Of a DNA stretch of 64,000 nt, positions 12,627 through 23,999 are shown one piece after another. Position 1 is the first letter of the stretch. Every line of letters starts with the position of its first letter. Below the pieces are notes generated by a model. The model had not been told where the DNA came from and did no database searches. It saw only the letters and a program-made list of their open reading frames with translations. A program made the translations under genes and the position numbers. Source of the DNA: Theobroma cacao (Eukaryota > Streptophyta > Magnoliopsida > Malvales > Malvaceae); assembly GCF_000208745.1 (NCBI RefSeq), contig NC_030853.1, positions 21,906,066 through 21,970,065 on the forward strand, given 5' to 3'.

Positions 12627-15239
12627 TTAAGTTACAAAAGCTCATCATTTCAACCATCAAAAGTAATAATAAAAAATAAAAAAAAAAAAGAAAGAAGAAA
12701 GAAGTATCATCATTTCATCAAAGACAGCCAATGGTTTCACTTAGCTCCATCCGTAAAAGAAAATATCCCAATAATATAGATGGACCAGCAATAAATTCTA
12801 GTACAAATAGTACATCTCGTGGATCATATGCACATTAATTTGTTCATTTAAAGACTTGATGTGGGCGAAAAAGAAAGGGGACCATCTACTAAGGCTTAAA
12901 AGAGAAGAAAATTGCATGTGCCATGTGTGGGTCTATCATCTGTGCCCAGTGCCATTGTCATTGGTCATGTCTAGTGGCAAATATCATGAAATTTTAATAT
13001 GGCCACGTTTTTGCTACTAATATTATTAGAACATAATAATTTTATTACCTTATGTGATTAAGATAAACTTATGCTTTGGTATAATTGTGTTCATGTAACT
13101 TAACAATAACTTTTTAATTTAAGGTCAGTCGTAATATTTTATAGTTTTTTTAACTTGGACTCTCTCTCTCTCTCTCTCTCTATATCTATATATATATATA
13201 TATATATATATATCTATNCTCTCTCTCTCTCTCTCTCTATATACTATATATATATATATATATATATATATCTATCTATCTATATATATATATAATATCA
13301 ACATAATTCAATCAATATATACCTAATGTTGTGGGATTAATGCCCTTGATCTGAGATTTCTCCAAAATTATTTCTCTTATAAGTAATAGATTCATAGTTT
13401 TTGTGTGAACTATGGTATCTTACTTTTTGATATATGAATTAAGATTATTAATATTAACTAATTAAGTACCACAGTGGGTGAAGCACTATGTTAACAATAT
13501 GGGCACACACCTCTCGACAATGTAAAAGGCAAAAAGAGAAGTACCATTTTTGTCTTGAAAGATTGAAGTTCAAAATCTAGTGGTAATTGTCACATAGGAG
13601 CTTAAATTTAAGGAGGATATGCGACATTCAATCTTACATATTTTATTTAAGGTCTCACACTAGTGAAGAATGAGTAAATTTTAATATTACTTATTATGAA
13701 GTCACATTTTTAATTTAAAAAATATATTTATTAGGTGAAGAAGGATTTTTATTTATAAGTTCAAAAATCATCTCGTTTATAACTGATGTGAAATATATAA
13801 CACATGAATTACGTAGTCTAGCTCGTTATAGCTTGGGCTTGAATAATGTTTCTTAACTCCAAATTAAGCTGACAATGACATAAATTTTGTTCTTGCAGTC
13901 TTTTTATTATATTAAATTAAATTAAAAAAACTTTAAAATAATTTACTATATCAAATATATAAAAACATTGTATATGCTTGAATTGAACAGTGAACATGAT
14001 TTAAGAAGTTCCAAGTATTGGTTGATTTTTGTTAATTGCGTTATTTAGTGAGTATTTTCATCTAATTTTTAAAATTAATTAATTTATCGATAAAATCGTA
14101 TGTCTCAATATAAGAAATATAATCATATATTTGAGGTTTATGGATAACATGTTTTGCTACTAACCAATTTCTCAATACGACTTTCAAACTTAATTTATTT
14201 TGTGTAGATAAGAAAAGAAGTCTAACCATACTCTTATATAGTGGTTCTCTAATCTCATCCAATATAGGATTTAGAATTCACATTATTAAAACTAAATAAA
14301 CGAATTTAATTAAAAAATAAAATTTTATTATTTGAGAAAATGAAAGGATTGCGTTTGAGTTTCATATATAATAGAATAATTAATGTTGATACTGTTTGAA
14401 AGAGATAATTTTCAATATTTGGATTAGAACAGTGCATTTAGCCAGTTTGGTTTTTTATAGAGGAAAATGTGCCTGCCTTGTAAAATAGTAACAGCAAGGA
14501 TCCAACTGAAGCGAAACAGTAACAATTTGTTAGATTTTGGTTTAGGGCCAAAAAAACTAAAGGCTGAAGCGGTTTGAGAAAGTTGTTGAGGTGAGCAAAG
14601 CAAAACATTGAGTGAGGCAAATAGCGCAACCAAAGACAAATAAAACCCATCCAACAGATCCGAGAAATGCGTCGACTGGTCTTTTTGTGCTCAAGCAACG
14701 CATTTCTTTTCCATCCCCCACCACAAAGCTGGCGCGTCTTTACACTCTCTTTCTATTTAAATTATATAATTTTTCCTTCTTTTTCTCTTTTTTTTATAGA
14801 AAAACTAATGAGTCTTGAAAATGGGTTTTTACTATTTTCCATAAATAATTTTTTTAACACTTCAAATAAAAAAGGAAATTAAGAGAGAGTGTGGAGCTCA
14901 AAGGGAAAAATTTCCATCTCAAATACTCATTTTTACCTCTTCTTTTTATGAGAAATGAACTATGATTCATCGTCACAATCCAGAAACTAACAAAGAACAA
15001 GACTTGGTAAAGAAAGCCAAGCATCCTCCAAATCTAATAAAGAAAAATAAATAAATAAATAAAATTCAAAACCAACCCTTTATTTCAGGTGAGTGAGGCC
15101 TCATTTCCTCAATAATTGTAGTGTGCCATTTCACACTTGAGAAAGCCAGATCATCCCATTCCCTTTTTTGTTTTTTTCCTTTGATTTTGTCTGTATTTGT
15201 AATTCAATAATTTCACCTTTAGCTTTTACCACATATATA
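12627..15239. other. Intergenic, upstream of the AS1-type MYB
   Basis: Carries the compound microsatellite at 13161-13297 and otherwise AT-rich sequence. Short frames at 14400-14880 overlap each other on both strands and show no domain. Distal promoter sequence of the MYB gene is expected in the last 1-2 kb. Confidence 0.5.
13161..13297. repeat. Compound (CT)n(TA)n microsatellite, duplicated around an N
   Basis: A (CT)n-(TA)n-CTAT block is followed by an N at 13218 and then by a second, nearly identical (CT)n-(TA)n-CTAT block. The repetition around the N suggests a join of two reads or contigs that end in the same repeat. Confidence 0.8.
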
Positions 15240-15841
15240 TTTTTTTCACTTGGCATCATTCTTATCCCTCTGTATCACACAAAGCCATATAGCCATATGG
15301 GGGGTCTCTGAGTCTATCCCTGTCCTGTCTTGTCCACCAATTCTGACTCCTCTCTGCTGCCTGCCTGCCCACCTCCCCCACCTTTCCTCTCTCTCACTTC
15401 CCCCGGCCACCATTTCTCTGCCATACCTCACTCTCCCACTCTCACTCAGTCCATCTTCAATACGTCTCACATCACATGTAGTTTGAAGAGAGTTGCAGTC
15501 AACTCAATGAGCCAATTGAGATCCTGAAATACACGCTCGATAGGGCGCGTTGAGCAAGACCCTTAGTTGCCCGCAAAGGATCTCCCCTCTCGTTCCCTTA
15601 CCTCACCTCATCATCAACTTTATTGCTTCCAATTCCTTTCTTAAATTCCAATTCCAAAGGCTTTTACTCGCTCAAAATCCCCCCCTTGTCTTCTCTTTCA
15701 ACTTCAACTAGTAGTTACTACTCCTCCTCCTTCAAAATCTTCCAAAAAACATCCATCCCAACACCAACAAAAACAGCGAAGTTTCCTTTCCTTTCCTTTT
15801 TCTTTACCCCCCTTTACTTTGAAGGGCATGATGATCTTCAA
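15240..15841 (+). promoter_or_regulatory. CT-rich leader and proximal promoter of the AS1-type MYB
   Basis: About 600 bp of strongly C/T-rich plus-strand sequence directly upstream of the MYB start, much richer in C than its surroundings. The MYB frame stays open upstream to 15623 but without an ATG. Known AS1 genes carry an intron in the 5' UTR, so part of this stretch may be intron; I cannot choose the splice sites. Confidence 0.4.
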
Positions 15842-16930
15842 ATGAAAGAGCGTCAACGTTGGCAACCAGAAGAAGACGCACTCCTCAAAGCCTATGTTAA
15901 ACAATATGGCCCTAAAGAATGGAACCTTATATCCCAACGCATGGGAAAAACTCTCAACCGTGATCCAAAATCTTGCCTGGAACGTTGGAAAAACTATCTC
16001 AAACCTGGCATCAAGAAAGGGTCTTTGACCCCTGAAGAGCAATCCCTAGTCATCTCCCTCCAAGCCAAGTACGGAAACAAGTGGAAGAAAATAGCCAGCG
16101 AAGTCCCTGGCCGTACGGCCAAACGACTTGGCAAGTGGTGGGAGGTTTTCAAAGAAAAACAGCTCAAACAATTACAGAAGAAACAAGGCAGGAAAGAATT
16201 TTCCCCCGAAGGTAATAGTAATATTCCAGTTGTATCTTCGTCTCCAGGTCAATACGATCACATTCTCGAAACTTTTGCTGAAAAATACGTTCAACCAAAT
16301 AACAAGTTTCTTGCTTATTCAACCATGAACTTATCTCCCATTATGCCTCCCATCATTTCCCTTCCTGACCCAGACCCGGTTCTCTCACTCGGGTCGGGAA
16401 GTTCAGGGACTGCCACGACGTCTTCTTCAGTTGTTTTGCCACTCTGGATGAATCACACAACTTCTTCATTGTCTTCTTCAACTTCATCAACCACCCCATC
16501 TCCGTCCGTAAGCTTATCGCTTTCGCCAGGAGAGCCTGGTCTTGACCCAGACTTGGCCCGATTTGTTCCGGGTCAAGTTGGTACCTTGGTGCAATGCTGT
16601 AAGGAGTTGGAGGAAGGGAGGCAAAGCTGGATGCAGCATAAGAAGGAAGCAACGTGGAGGCTGAGCAGGTTGGAGCAGCAGCTGGAGTCGGAGAAGGCAA
16701 GGAAAAGGAGAGAAAAAATGGAGGAGATAGAGGCAAAGATAAGGTGCTTGAGAGAAGAGGAGACGGCGTTTCTTGGGAGGATTGAGAGTGAGTATAAAGA
16801 GCAGCTGAATGTTTTGCAAAGAGATGCTGAGACCAAAGATGCTAAGCTAATGGAAGCTTGGTGTAGTAAGCATGTTAAGTTGGCTAAGCTTGTGGAACAG
16901 ATTGGGTTCAGTACTCAATCTCTCCCTTGA
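15842..16930 (+). CDS. AS1: AS1 / PHANTASTICA / ROUGH SHEATH2-type MYB (ARP protein)
   Basis: Nuclear R2R3-MYB of the ARP group. With the LOB-domain protein AS2 it represses class-1 KNOX and abaxial genes in leaf primordia and so sets leaf polarity and determinacy. A single 362-residue exon starts at ATG 15842; Arabidopsis AS1 is 367. The start [12 protein letters not shown] is the family's N terminus. R2 has W7, W27 and W49; R3 has L62, W81 and W99/W100, including [17 protein letters not shown] Ser/Thr/Pro-rich middle (about 190-255) leads to the conserved C-terminal region, with a predicted coiled coil at about 275-355 ([20 protein letters not shown] onwards) that mediates self and partner contacts. 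No break is seen. The intron-free coding region fits AS1 orthologs. Confidence 0.96.
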   Translation: MKERQRWQPEEDALLKAYVKQYGPKEWNLISQRMGKTLNRDPKSCLERWKNYLKPGIKKGSLTPEEQSLVISLQAKYGNKWKKIASEVPGRTAKRLGKWWEVFKEKQLKQLQKKQGRKEFSPEGNSNIPVVSSSPGQYDHILETFAEKYVQPNNKFLAYSTMNLSPIMPPIISLPDPDPVLSLGSGSSGTATTSSSVVLPLWMNHTTSSLSSSTSSTTPSPSVSLSLSPGEPGLDPDLARFVPGQVGTLVQCCKELEEGRQSWMQHKKEATWRLSRLEQQLESEKARKRREKMEEIEAKIRCLREEETAFLGRIESEYKEQLNVLQRDAETKDAKLMEAWCSKHVKLAKLVEQIGFSTQSLP

Positions 16931-17993
16931 GTTTTACTATTTGTCTTACATTAAATATCTTGTTTATGATATGATCATATGCTTTCAAGTATTCCTAGTT
17001 TTAGTTTTGGCGTTGGTGTTCTTATTATTTATCTGTGTTGAATCTTTGAAAAATGGTGGTCTTAATTTTATTATATATTGATGAAGTTTAAGTTCCATGA
17101 AACTCACCATTTCTGCATATTTTTATTCTTAAGGAATTAACGGGCTTGATTGACTGCGATGATTATTTGAAATAAATCTAGGAAAGACTTGAAACGTTGA
17201 TTAATTTGTAAAATACAAATGGTAAAAGTTCTGATGATTCAATATTGTATTTAGGTTAGGGATTTTGATTCTGCCTGCAATGTTACCTTCTTGTTGTTTG
17301 AAACATAGTTAAAAAAGTGGGAAGAGATTCTGAGAACGACCAGCTGCAGCCAGCCTGAAGGTGGTCTGTTATGTAGATGTAGGGTCCAATCTGGTTTCCT
17401 CATCTTTGTTAGTGAGAAAGAAAAAAAAAAAGCTTTGTCCAAAAGATGGCATGTTTCTCATGTAAAAATATAGAAAAAAAAACCAAACATGTTTTGTGAG
17501 TGACACTATTTGATTACTTAATTTCTTTTCTTGTTGGTGTTGGGCACTATTCCGTACTGAATTGCGCACGCCCTAAGTGAGAGGGGGCTAGATTTGGGAA
17601 ATCAGTAACTTTTGAGAAGTGGTCAAGATTTATACTTGAAAAGTAGTAGTAAGATTTCCAGATTTAGAGGTCCTTTTTTTTAAATTTCTTTTATTGTTCA
17701 TGGCTAAGTCTTTACGGAGGCTGGACGGTGTAGATGCTATGCTAAGCGTATGTCCTATTGACCGTGACTGATCAGTGGACTGTGGGTACGGGATAGGATG
17801 TGGCAGTTCCCTCAGTTGAGCCACTCGCCTCTGTGTGCGCGTTATGTGCACCATCACCCATGTTGTTTTCGCCATCAAGGATTTTTCTCTCTGGGGGTTC
17901 AGAGATTGTCATATTTGAATATTTTGTTGCATGCAGTAAAAAGCTATCGGGCATCTACAAATAACGTGAAACGACCTAACTTACTATATATAC

Positions 17994-18026
<33 letters not shown>

Positions 18027-18152
18027 CCTTTACATCTAAAGATGATTTTAGCATAAAGGTGGAAGCAAACAAACAAGTAACACAGCTGATGTGAAACATT
18101 TGGAATATAAAAATTTTCTAATTCAAGGCTTCCTGCTAATCCTCTTGCATGA
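16931..18152. other. Intergenic between convergent MYB and RAV genes
   Basis: The two genes converge here, so both 3' UTRs lie in this stretch. It includes a (GA)n microsatellite at 17998-18025. Small frames at 17250-17950 show no domain. Confidence 0.55.
17998..18025. repeat. (GA)n microsatellite
   Basis: Uninterrupted GA run of about 14 units following a TATATACATA tract. Confidence 0.9.
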
Positions 18153-19103
18153 CTATTCTAAGCTCTTTTCTTTGGTCTTGCTCCTCCGACTTACGACGGC
18201 CACATTTGTCTCTAAGATGTTAACACCGAATAACCTAATCACCCCACTGTTTTCCCTGGGGACTACCCTGTTTGGCTGCTCCTCTAAATTTGATACGTTT
18301 CCTGCCTTGTGGCCTATGAACAACTTTGTATTTGGCCCCAAGGATCGCCAAAAACTTACCGCATCTCCTGCTTTCAACTTCTTTTCCTTCACGAATCTTG
18401 TCCAACCTTTTGTTAGTACATAACTCTGACTGCTCTTCCAGTAACAATACCTAAACCTCCATGCTTTTCCCATGTTATCCTCAAAATTCAATAAAACACC
18501 CTTGGAAACAATCCCACTCTGCAAAGGAAAATACTTGTCGGCATGTTGTTTTGGTATCACGATTCTGTTAAGTTTCCCTACGTCACTTGGCGTAGCAACC
18601 TTTTCGAAAAGGTATTCGCGAGCACCCTCGAACGGGTCAAATCCGGGTAAACTCGAAAACCCGTTTCCTTTAATTCCCTTCCTAGTGTCATGACATGCAT
18701 AATTATACTTGCTATGCTCAAGCTCATTTGTATACGTGTGTTTTCTTATCATATCCACAATCTCTTCTTTGGAATGAGAAACCAAGAAAAATTGTTCGAA
18801 GTCATCTTCATCGGTAGTATGTATGGAAGGCTTGAAGTTTGTAAAAGCATTCTGGCCACGGAACCGTAATGCAGCGATGTCATAAGCCTTAGCAGCTTCT
18901 TCTTCCTCATTGAATGTTCCCAACCACACCCGTTGATGCTTCTCGTATATTTGTGCTCCCCATCTGCCATTAGGCTGGGAGACAACTCCCTTGAACTTTG
19001 AAGAAGGTTGCTTTTGCGGACCGGCAGCCTCGATGCGTCTTTCGGATGATTGACATGAATTCTCAGGGAACTTCCTAGCTGGAAAACTTGAATATGTTGC
19101 CAT
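18153..19103 (-). CDS. RAV-type AP2/B3 transcription factor (TEM/RAV1-like)
   Basis: Nuclear transcription factor of the RAV family, whose members bind a bipartite CAACA (AP2) plus CACCTG (B3) site and commonly repress; Arabidopsis TEM1/2 delay flowering and RAV1 slows growth. A single exon of 316 residues from ATG 19103. The AP2 domain spans about 36-91, starting [20 protein letters not shown] and including [18 protein letters not shown]. The B3 domain spans about 164-268, starting [20 protein letters not shown], with [19 protein letters not shown] and GDAVSFWRS. Residues 290-296 (RLFGVNI) match the RLFGV repression motif of B3 proteins. Intronless, as usual for RAV genes. Which RAV paralog it is needs a tree, so no symbol is given. 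Confidence 0.94.
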   Translation of the reverse strand: MATYSSFPARKFPENSCQSSERRIEAAGPQKQPSSKFKGVVSQPNGRWGAQIYEKHQRVWLGTFNEEEEAAKAYDIAALRFRGQNAFTNFKPSIHTTDEDDFEQFFLVSHSKEEIVDMIRKHTYTNELEHSKYNYACHDTRKGIKGNGFSSLPGFDPFEGAREYLFEKVATPSDVGKLNRIVIPKQHADKYFPLQSGIVSKGVLLNFEDNMGKAWRFRYCYWKSSQSYVLTKGWTRFVKEKKLKAGDAVSFWRSLGPNTKLFIGHKAGNVSNLEEQPNRVVPRENSGVIRLFGVNILETNVAVVSRRSKTKEKSLE

Positions 19104-21739
19104 TGGTTGCTTGAATCAAATCACTTGTATCTTCCCATAACAAATACACTTCAATTTTCAATCTTGGTGATTGCTTTTCAGCAATTGGACTGTTATGGCT
19201 AAAATGAGGTATGATTCATGGTATGGAAGTGAGATAGAAGTTGGAATAAAACCGTGGGATATTTGTACCGAAGGTGGGGAGGGGGGGGACACCCTGTTGG
19301 GCAAAGTGATGAGATTCCGTGTAACCGAGCCATGTTTACGTAAGTTCATCCCCCTGTTAAAAATTTGTAGCCAGATTTTCTGATCAGGGCATTTCCTGTT
19401 GTTTTGGTCACCAAATCCTTCAGTTGGACCTTCTCTTTTTTCAACCTTATCCGTTATCCATTACAAACATTAAAGTATTAATTCGATTGTCCGATTGTTT
19501 AGCTATTTACAAAAAATAAAATTTTTTTATTATATCCAAATGAAAACTTTATTATATAATTTCATCTAAATAAATTTTTATATTCATAAAAAGAAATCAT
19601 ATGACACGTAATTTTTGACAACTATTAAATTTATGATTAACTCATATCTTTTAAACTTGTGACAAATGACATAATTTTTTTAACATGATGAAATTGATTG
19701 ACTGAAATAATCAATTTCAGGAAAAAATTATTCATTCAACTAATTGACATGTTCAAAAAATGTTAATTTGATCATAAATGTAATAACTGTTAAGATCACG
19801 TGATTTCCTTAACATATTTGCATCGACATAAGAATTTATTTAAAAATAAATCATAACATAATTTTTTTTTAAATTAACGAGAGACATTCAAGAGCTTATT
19901 TAGCATTTTAGCCCTTGTGAAAACTTATTATTTGCTATACAGATGCCATTTGTCGAGTAATGGACGAGTTGAGAAGAGGGCAAAATAGCTTTGCTCTACA
20001 AAGAACCCCTCGTCAGTGCGTTTGTTAATTTGTTATCTGTTAGGGATGTAGCTGTCACAATATTGGTTGTGTGGAAGTGGGAGAGAGATAGAGAGGTACT
20101 ACTGTCTTTGAGGGATGGGATTAGTTGAAGTTCCGAAGACATAGGTGGCATAACGTGATTGGATTTCCCAAATATGGAGTTGTTTTATTAGCCAGGTTCA
20201 ACTTTTGTTTCCTGTGAGAAACAGTGTGACATAAACTTGGCCTGTCTGTTCATGCATTTGGAAGTTGTAATGGTGCTGGAAAAAATTTTCCATCAGAAAA
20301 GAAAAAGGGAAAAAAAACCATGCATGTGGGGTGGCAGTGCTTATATGCAGACAACCCTCACACACAGTCAACAAGTGATGGGTGAGGTGAAGGTGATCAT
20401 AATCATTGATGAACTAGTCTCCCAAATATTTTACTTTTTTCCCAATATGGAACAACCTTTATTTTATCTTTGGTTTTTCCTTTTAAAAGTTAGAACCAAC
20501 TGGGCTTAAAGCCTGCACAAAATGCACAGGCTAGCAAGGGCACAATGATGGCTAGGCCGGGCCACCTATGCTGGATCGAAGAGGGTGTCGAAATAGAGTT
20601 TAAGTGGGATAACTTTATTAGAGGGAAGAGTATTGCTATCCCTTTGTCTATCTTTTTAGGTTTATGTCGACTTGTGATAAGCAAAAGTAAAATTGTGATA
20701 ATATGAGTGGGAAGGAAAAAATCTCGTGGTTTCTCCAGTTAGAGATTACTCGTTAAATGTAGGGGTGCAGGGTTGGGAGGAAAAACAAAACAGAAGCTAA
20801 GTTAAAATTTTAAAGTAAGGTGCAACCACGTCTTCCATTGTCGGTGTAATTTGATGCTTGTTGTTGTTGTTGTATAAGTTTAAAAGGGATAAATTATTGG
20901 AGCTTTTGCTGTATAATTTGGTTGGCCTTAATCCATTTTGGAATTTATCCACATTCTTTTTCTTCTTGTTCTTATTATCTTATTTCTTTTCCTGTTTTGG
21001 AATATTGTTTGAGATTGTTAAACTTAGATGTCCATTGCGGATTCGTCGCCTGCGCTTAGCCCAAAATGGTTGGGTTGAGGTGAGAGCTACACGGAATAAA
21101 ATCATATAATTTTATGATCTTAATGTTCCCTTTTGTATAAACAAATTACTCTTTTTTCTTAAAAAAATATATATATATAGACAAGGTCATATTATATTAC
21201 AAGTATGTCATTGGTCATCTAAAAATAATGAAATAGCTTAATTTAGAGAACAGAGTTTAAGAGTTTAAAAGGATGATTATTTTTTTAACTTTCCAAGATA
21301 AGGTTTTTTTTAAAATAATTTTTGTTAATTTTAATTATTTAAAATTATTTTTAATCAAGAGAAATTTTTTTTGGATAAAATTACCTTTAATGAAACTTCT
21401 TCATATTCAAACACACTTAGAAACAATGATATAGAGGTACAAAACCTAGCAACAAAATATTTAAATTATAAAGAAAGAAAGATGAAAAAGAAAAAAGAAA
21501 GGTCATTGCCACAATCATTCTCTTATACACATAAATGAACAAATAGAGAAAAAGAAGCTATAAAGGAGAGACGAAGTTATTTTGATTTTCAATGAATCTT
21601 TGGGTTTTTTTCTTTAGTTGGTGGAAATGTTACGGAAGGATCCTAAAGCCTTAATAGCTACGGCCCTAAAGATGTACTAATGGTATGTAGCTGTTGCAAG
21701 AGCTTCGACGAAAAGACCAACCAGCCTAGAAAACCTAGA
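19104..21739. other. Intergenic, upstream of the RAV gene; no other gene seen
   Basis: The first few hundred bases hold the RAV leader and promoter on the minus strand; no clear TATA box was found. Frames near 20240 and 20490 lack domains. Positions 20500-20600 are less AT-rich and contain a short inverted repeat (AGCCTG...CAGGCT), perhaps a repeat fragment. Confidence 0.5.
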
Positions 21740-22340
21740 AAAAATGTTGTTACACGTTGAAAAAAAAAATTGTTACATACCATGTTTAAGGTGTTGGAAT
21801 ATGTTTAAGGTGATTAATTTCAAGAGTTTATATCCTAATGAAATACAAAAATAAAAATCCAGTTACACGTCATGTTCAAAAAAATATTGTTACACTTTTA
21901 ACTTCAAGAGTTTATGTCTTAGTGAAATATAAAGATAGAGACTAAGTTACAAGCCATGTTGAAAAAAAAAGGTTGTTATACACCATGTTTAAGGTGTTTA
22001 ATTTTAAAAGTTTATTTTCTAGTGATATACAAAGATAGAGACTAAGTTACGTTCCATGTTGAAAAAAATTTTATCACACAACATGTTGAAAAAAAAATTA
22101 TTACATGTCATATTTAAAGTGTTTAACTTTAACAGTTTTTTGTCTTAGTGAAATACAAAGATAAAAATCAAGTTACACGTCATATTAAAAAAAAGTGTCA
22201 TATTGAAAAAAGTTATAACACGTAATGTTTAAAATGTTTAACTTCAAGAGTTTATATTATATTGAAATACAAAGATAGAGATCAAGTTACATATCATGTT
22301 TAAACCATGCCATATTCAATAGATTTGTTACACGTTAAGT
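21740..22340. repeat. Diverged tandem array of a ~85-125 bp unit
   Basis: About five units, each with GTTACACGTCATGTT, a run of A, TGTTTAAGGTGTTTAACTT, then CAAGAGTTTAT, AAATACAAAGATAGAG and CAAGTTAC. The AGTTAC anchor falls at 21861, 21945, 22045, 22171 and 22285, giving spacings of 84, 100, 126 and 114 bp. The array lies just outside the target duplication of the LINE that follows, so it belongs to the pre-insertion site rather than to the LINE. Confidence 0.75.
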
Positions 22341-22499
22341 GCATTAGAGTTGTTACATGTAGGCAAGGCATGTAACAACTCTAGGTAATATTCTAATTTA
22401 CAGATTAAATATTTTTCTTCGGTGAAAAAAAAATGGAGAAAGAGAGAAAAAGAGCCATAAAGAAAGAAAGACAGAGAGCTTTTGAAAGTGACAGTTTGA

Positions 22500-23414
22500 G
22501 TTTGGGAAAGAAAAAGTGAGTTAGGAAGAAATGTTTGGCAAGCTCAGAGAGTCACGAATCGGTACCAAGCAAAGGAATTTAGAGGTGAAGAGATTAGACG
22601 AACTGACGAGGCGAGGAAAAGGGACCTTTTAGGAGTTGAAAAGTGGAGAAGAACTTTGTTCACAGCTTTTGTAGGAAACCTCCAGCAGGAGGTGGAATGG
22701 AGAAAGCTTAAAGAGATCTTTGATGAATTTAGTGTGGTGGTGGATATCTTTCTGCCTTGTCCCAAGAGAAACACAACTACCAGGTATGTGTTTGTGAGAT
22801 ATAGGGAAGAACGAGAACTAACAAAGGCAGTGTTCTTGGGGCATGGTCGTATGATCAATGGAAGGCGAATAAGGGTTTCGAAAGCTGAAAAACCAAAAAA
22901 TGAGAGGGGGATAGTGGAGGCAAAAGGACCAGAGTCCAAGCCCCAAAAAGAGATAGGTCAGAGCAGTAAAACTTTCAAAGAGACCTTCATTGCGAACTCC
23001 CAAATAGAGGACATAGGAGGTCAAGGGATACAAACGAGGAATAAAATCGAAATAAGAAGGATCAAGAATGTGGTCATAAACAAGGAGAAGTTAGAGTGGT
23101 TGGGGAGAAATGCAGTGGGGCAATTAAGAAGCCCCATCAATTGTGGGTCTGTGGAGTGCTTGTTATTCAGGGAAGGTATCTTGGCACAAGTGCAACCAGT
23201 GGGGGGGTTGTATGTTCTGGTCACGTTTGGGGACAGATATGAAATAGAGGAATACTTGAAAAAATGCATGGATTTATTTGAACCCTGGTTCGTTTCCTTG
23301 TTTCCTTATTGTGTCGGACAAGAGGAAAAAAAGTTCATTGTCTGGGTCAAACTGGAAGAAATACCACTTCATGTGTGGCACGAAGAAAGCTTCAAAGCGA
23401 TTAGGGATACATGA
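22500..23414 (+). pseudogene. LINE ORF1 remnant, RRM/Gag-like RNA-binding protein
   Basis: Plant LINE ORF1 proteins coat the element RNA and help target-primed integration. The frame is open from 22500 to a TGA at 23414. An RRM lies at about 22656-22895, with RNP2-like AFVGNL and RNP1-like RYVFVRYR. The C-terminal part (about 23200-23400) has FIVWVKLEEIPLHVWHEESF, the DUF4283-like signature of plant LINE ORF1. No in-frame ATG is found at its start. A frameshift after 23414 moves the continuation (AITPFTHL-like, SEPRVRPSIF) to another frame at 23487-23696. Confidence 0.8.
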
Positions 23415-23999
23415 GGGAGATACATAAAAGATGATAAAGACACATAAGACAAATGGAGGCTTGAGCAAGTTGTTATTTGCGTTGAAGTGAAATCCTTGAA
23501 GCAGATTACACCATTCACACATTTAATGGTTAATGGGTCTGATTATTTCATCAAGGCTTCAATCCTTAACACTGTGAAAAGTGAGCCAAGGGTGAGACCT
23601 TCTATTTTTATAGAAGGGATTTCAGGCTTTGAAGTGGGGAGTCAATGGTCGGAAGAGGGCCCATACATGGAGTGGAAGGCGACAAAAGCAGCATAGGAGA
23701 AGAGCTGTAGAAGGTCTGCCTCAAGAGTAGGTGAGGACGATGTACTGTATAGCCTTGTCGTTAGGACTGACAATAGAGGACATTATGGTAAAAGGTGGTT
23801 TGACAGTGAAGGTTTAGAGGTGGAAAGAAGATCTATACAAATAATGGAAATAGTAAAAAAGGGGGAAATTTCAAATTCAAATAGGGAAAAGATAATAAGG
23901 GAGACATAAACGGGCTTAGAGTTTGGGAATGAGTTTGGGCCTAGAGAAGGGACCACAGGAAAAGCTTTGGTTAATATTGATAGAAATGATATTTGAAAC

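Noticed and set aside
14400..14880. Several overlapping frames of 66-86 codons on both strands
   Set aside because: Mutually overlapping, no domains, no consistent splice pattern.
15623..15841. 73-codon in-frame upstream extension of the AS1-type MYB
   Set aside because: It has no ATG (opens at TTG), is CT-rich leader-like sequence, and the family's proteins start at MKERQRWQ; 15842 is the start.
20490..20684. Minus-strand frame with HRWPGLAIIVPLLACAFCAG
   Set aside because: Single short frame in a possible repeat fragment; no family recognised and no signals around it.
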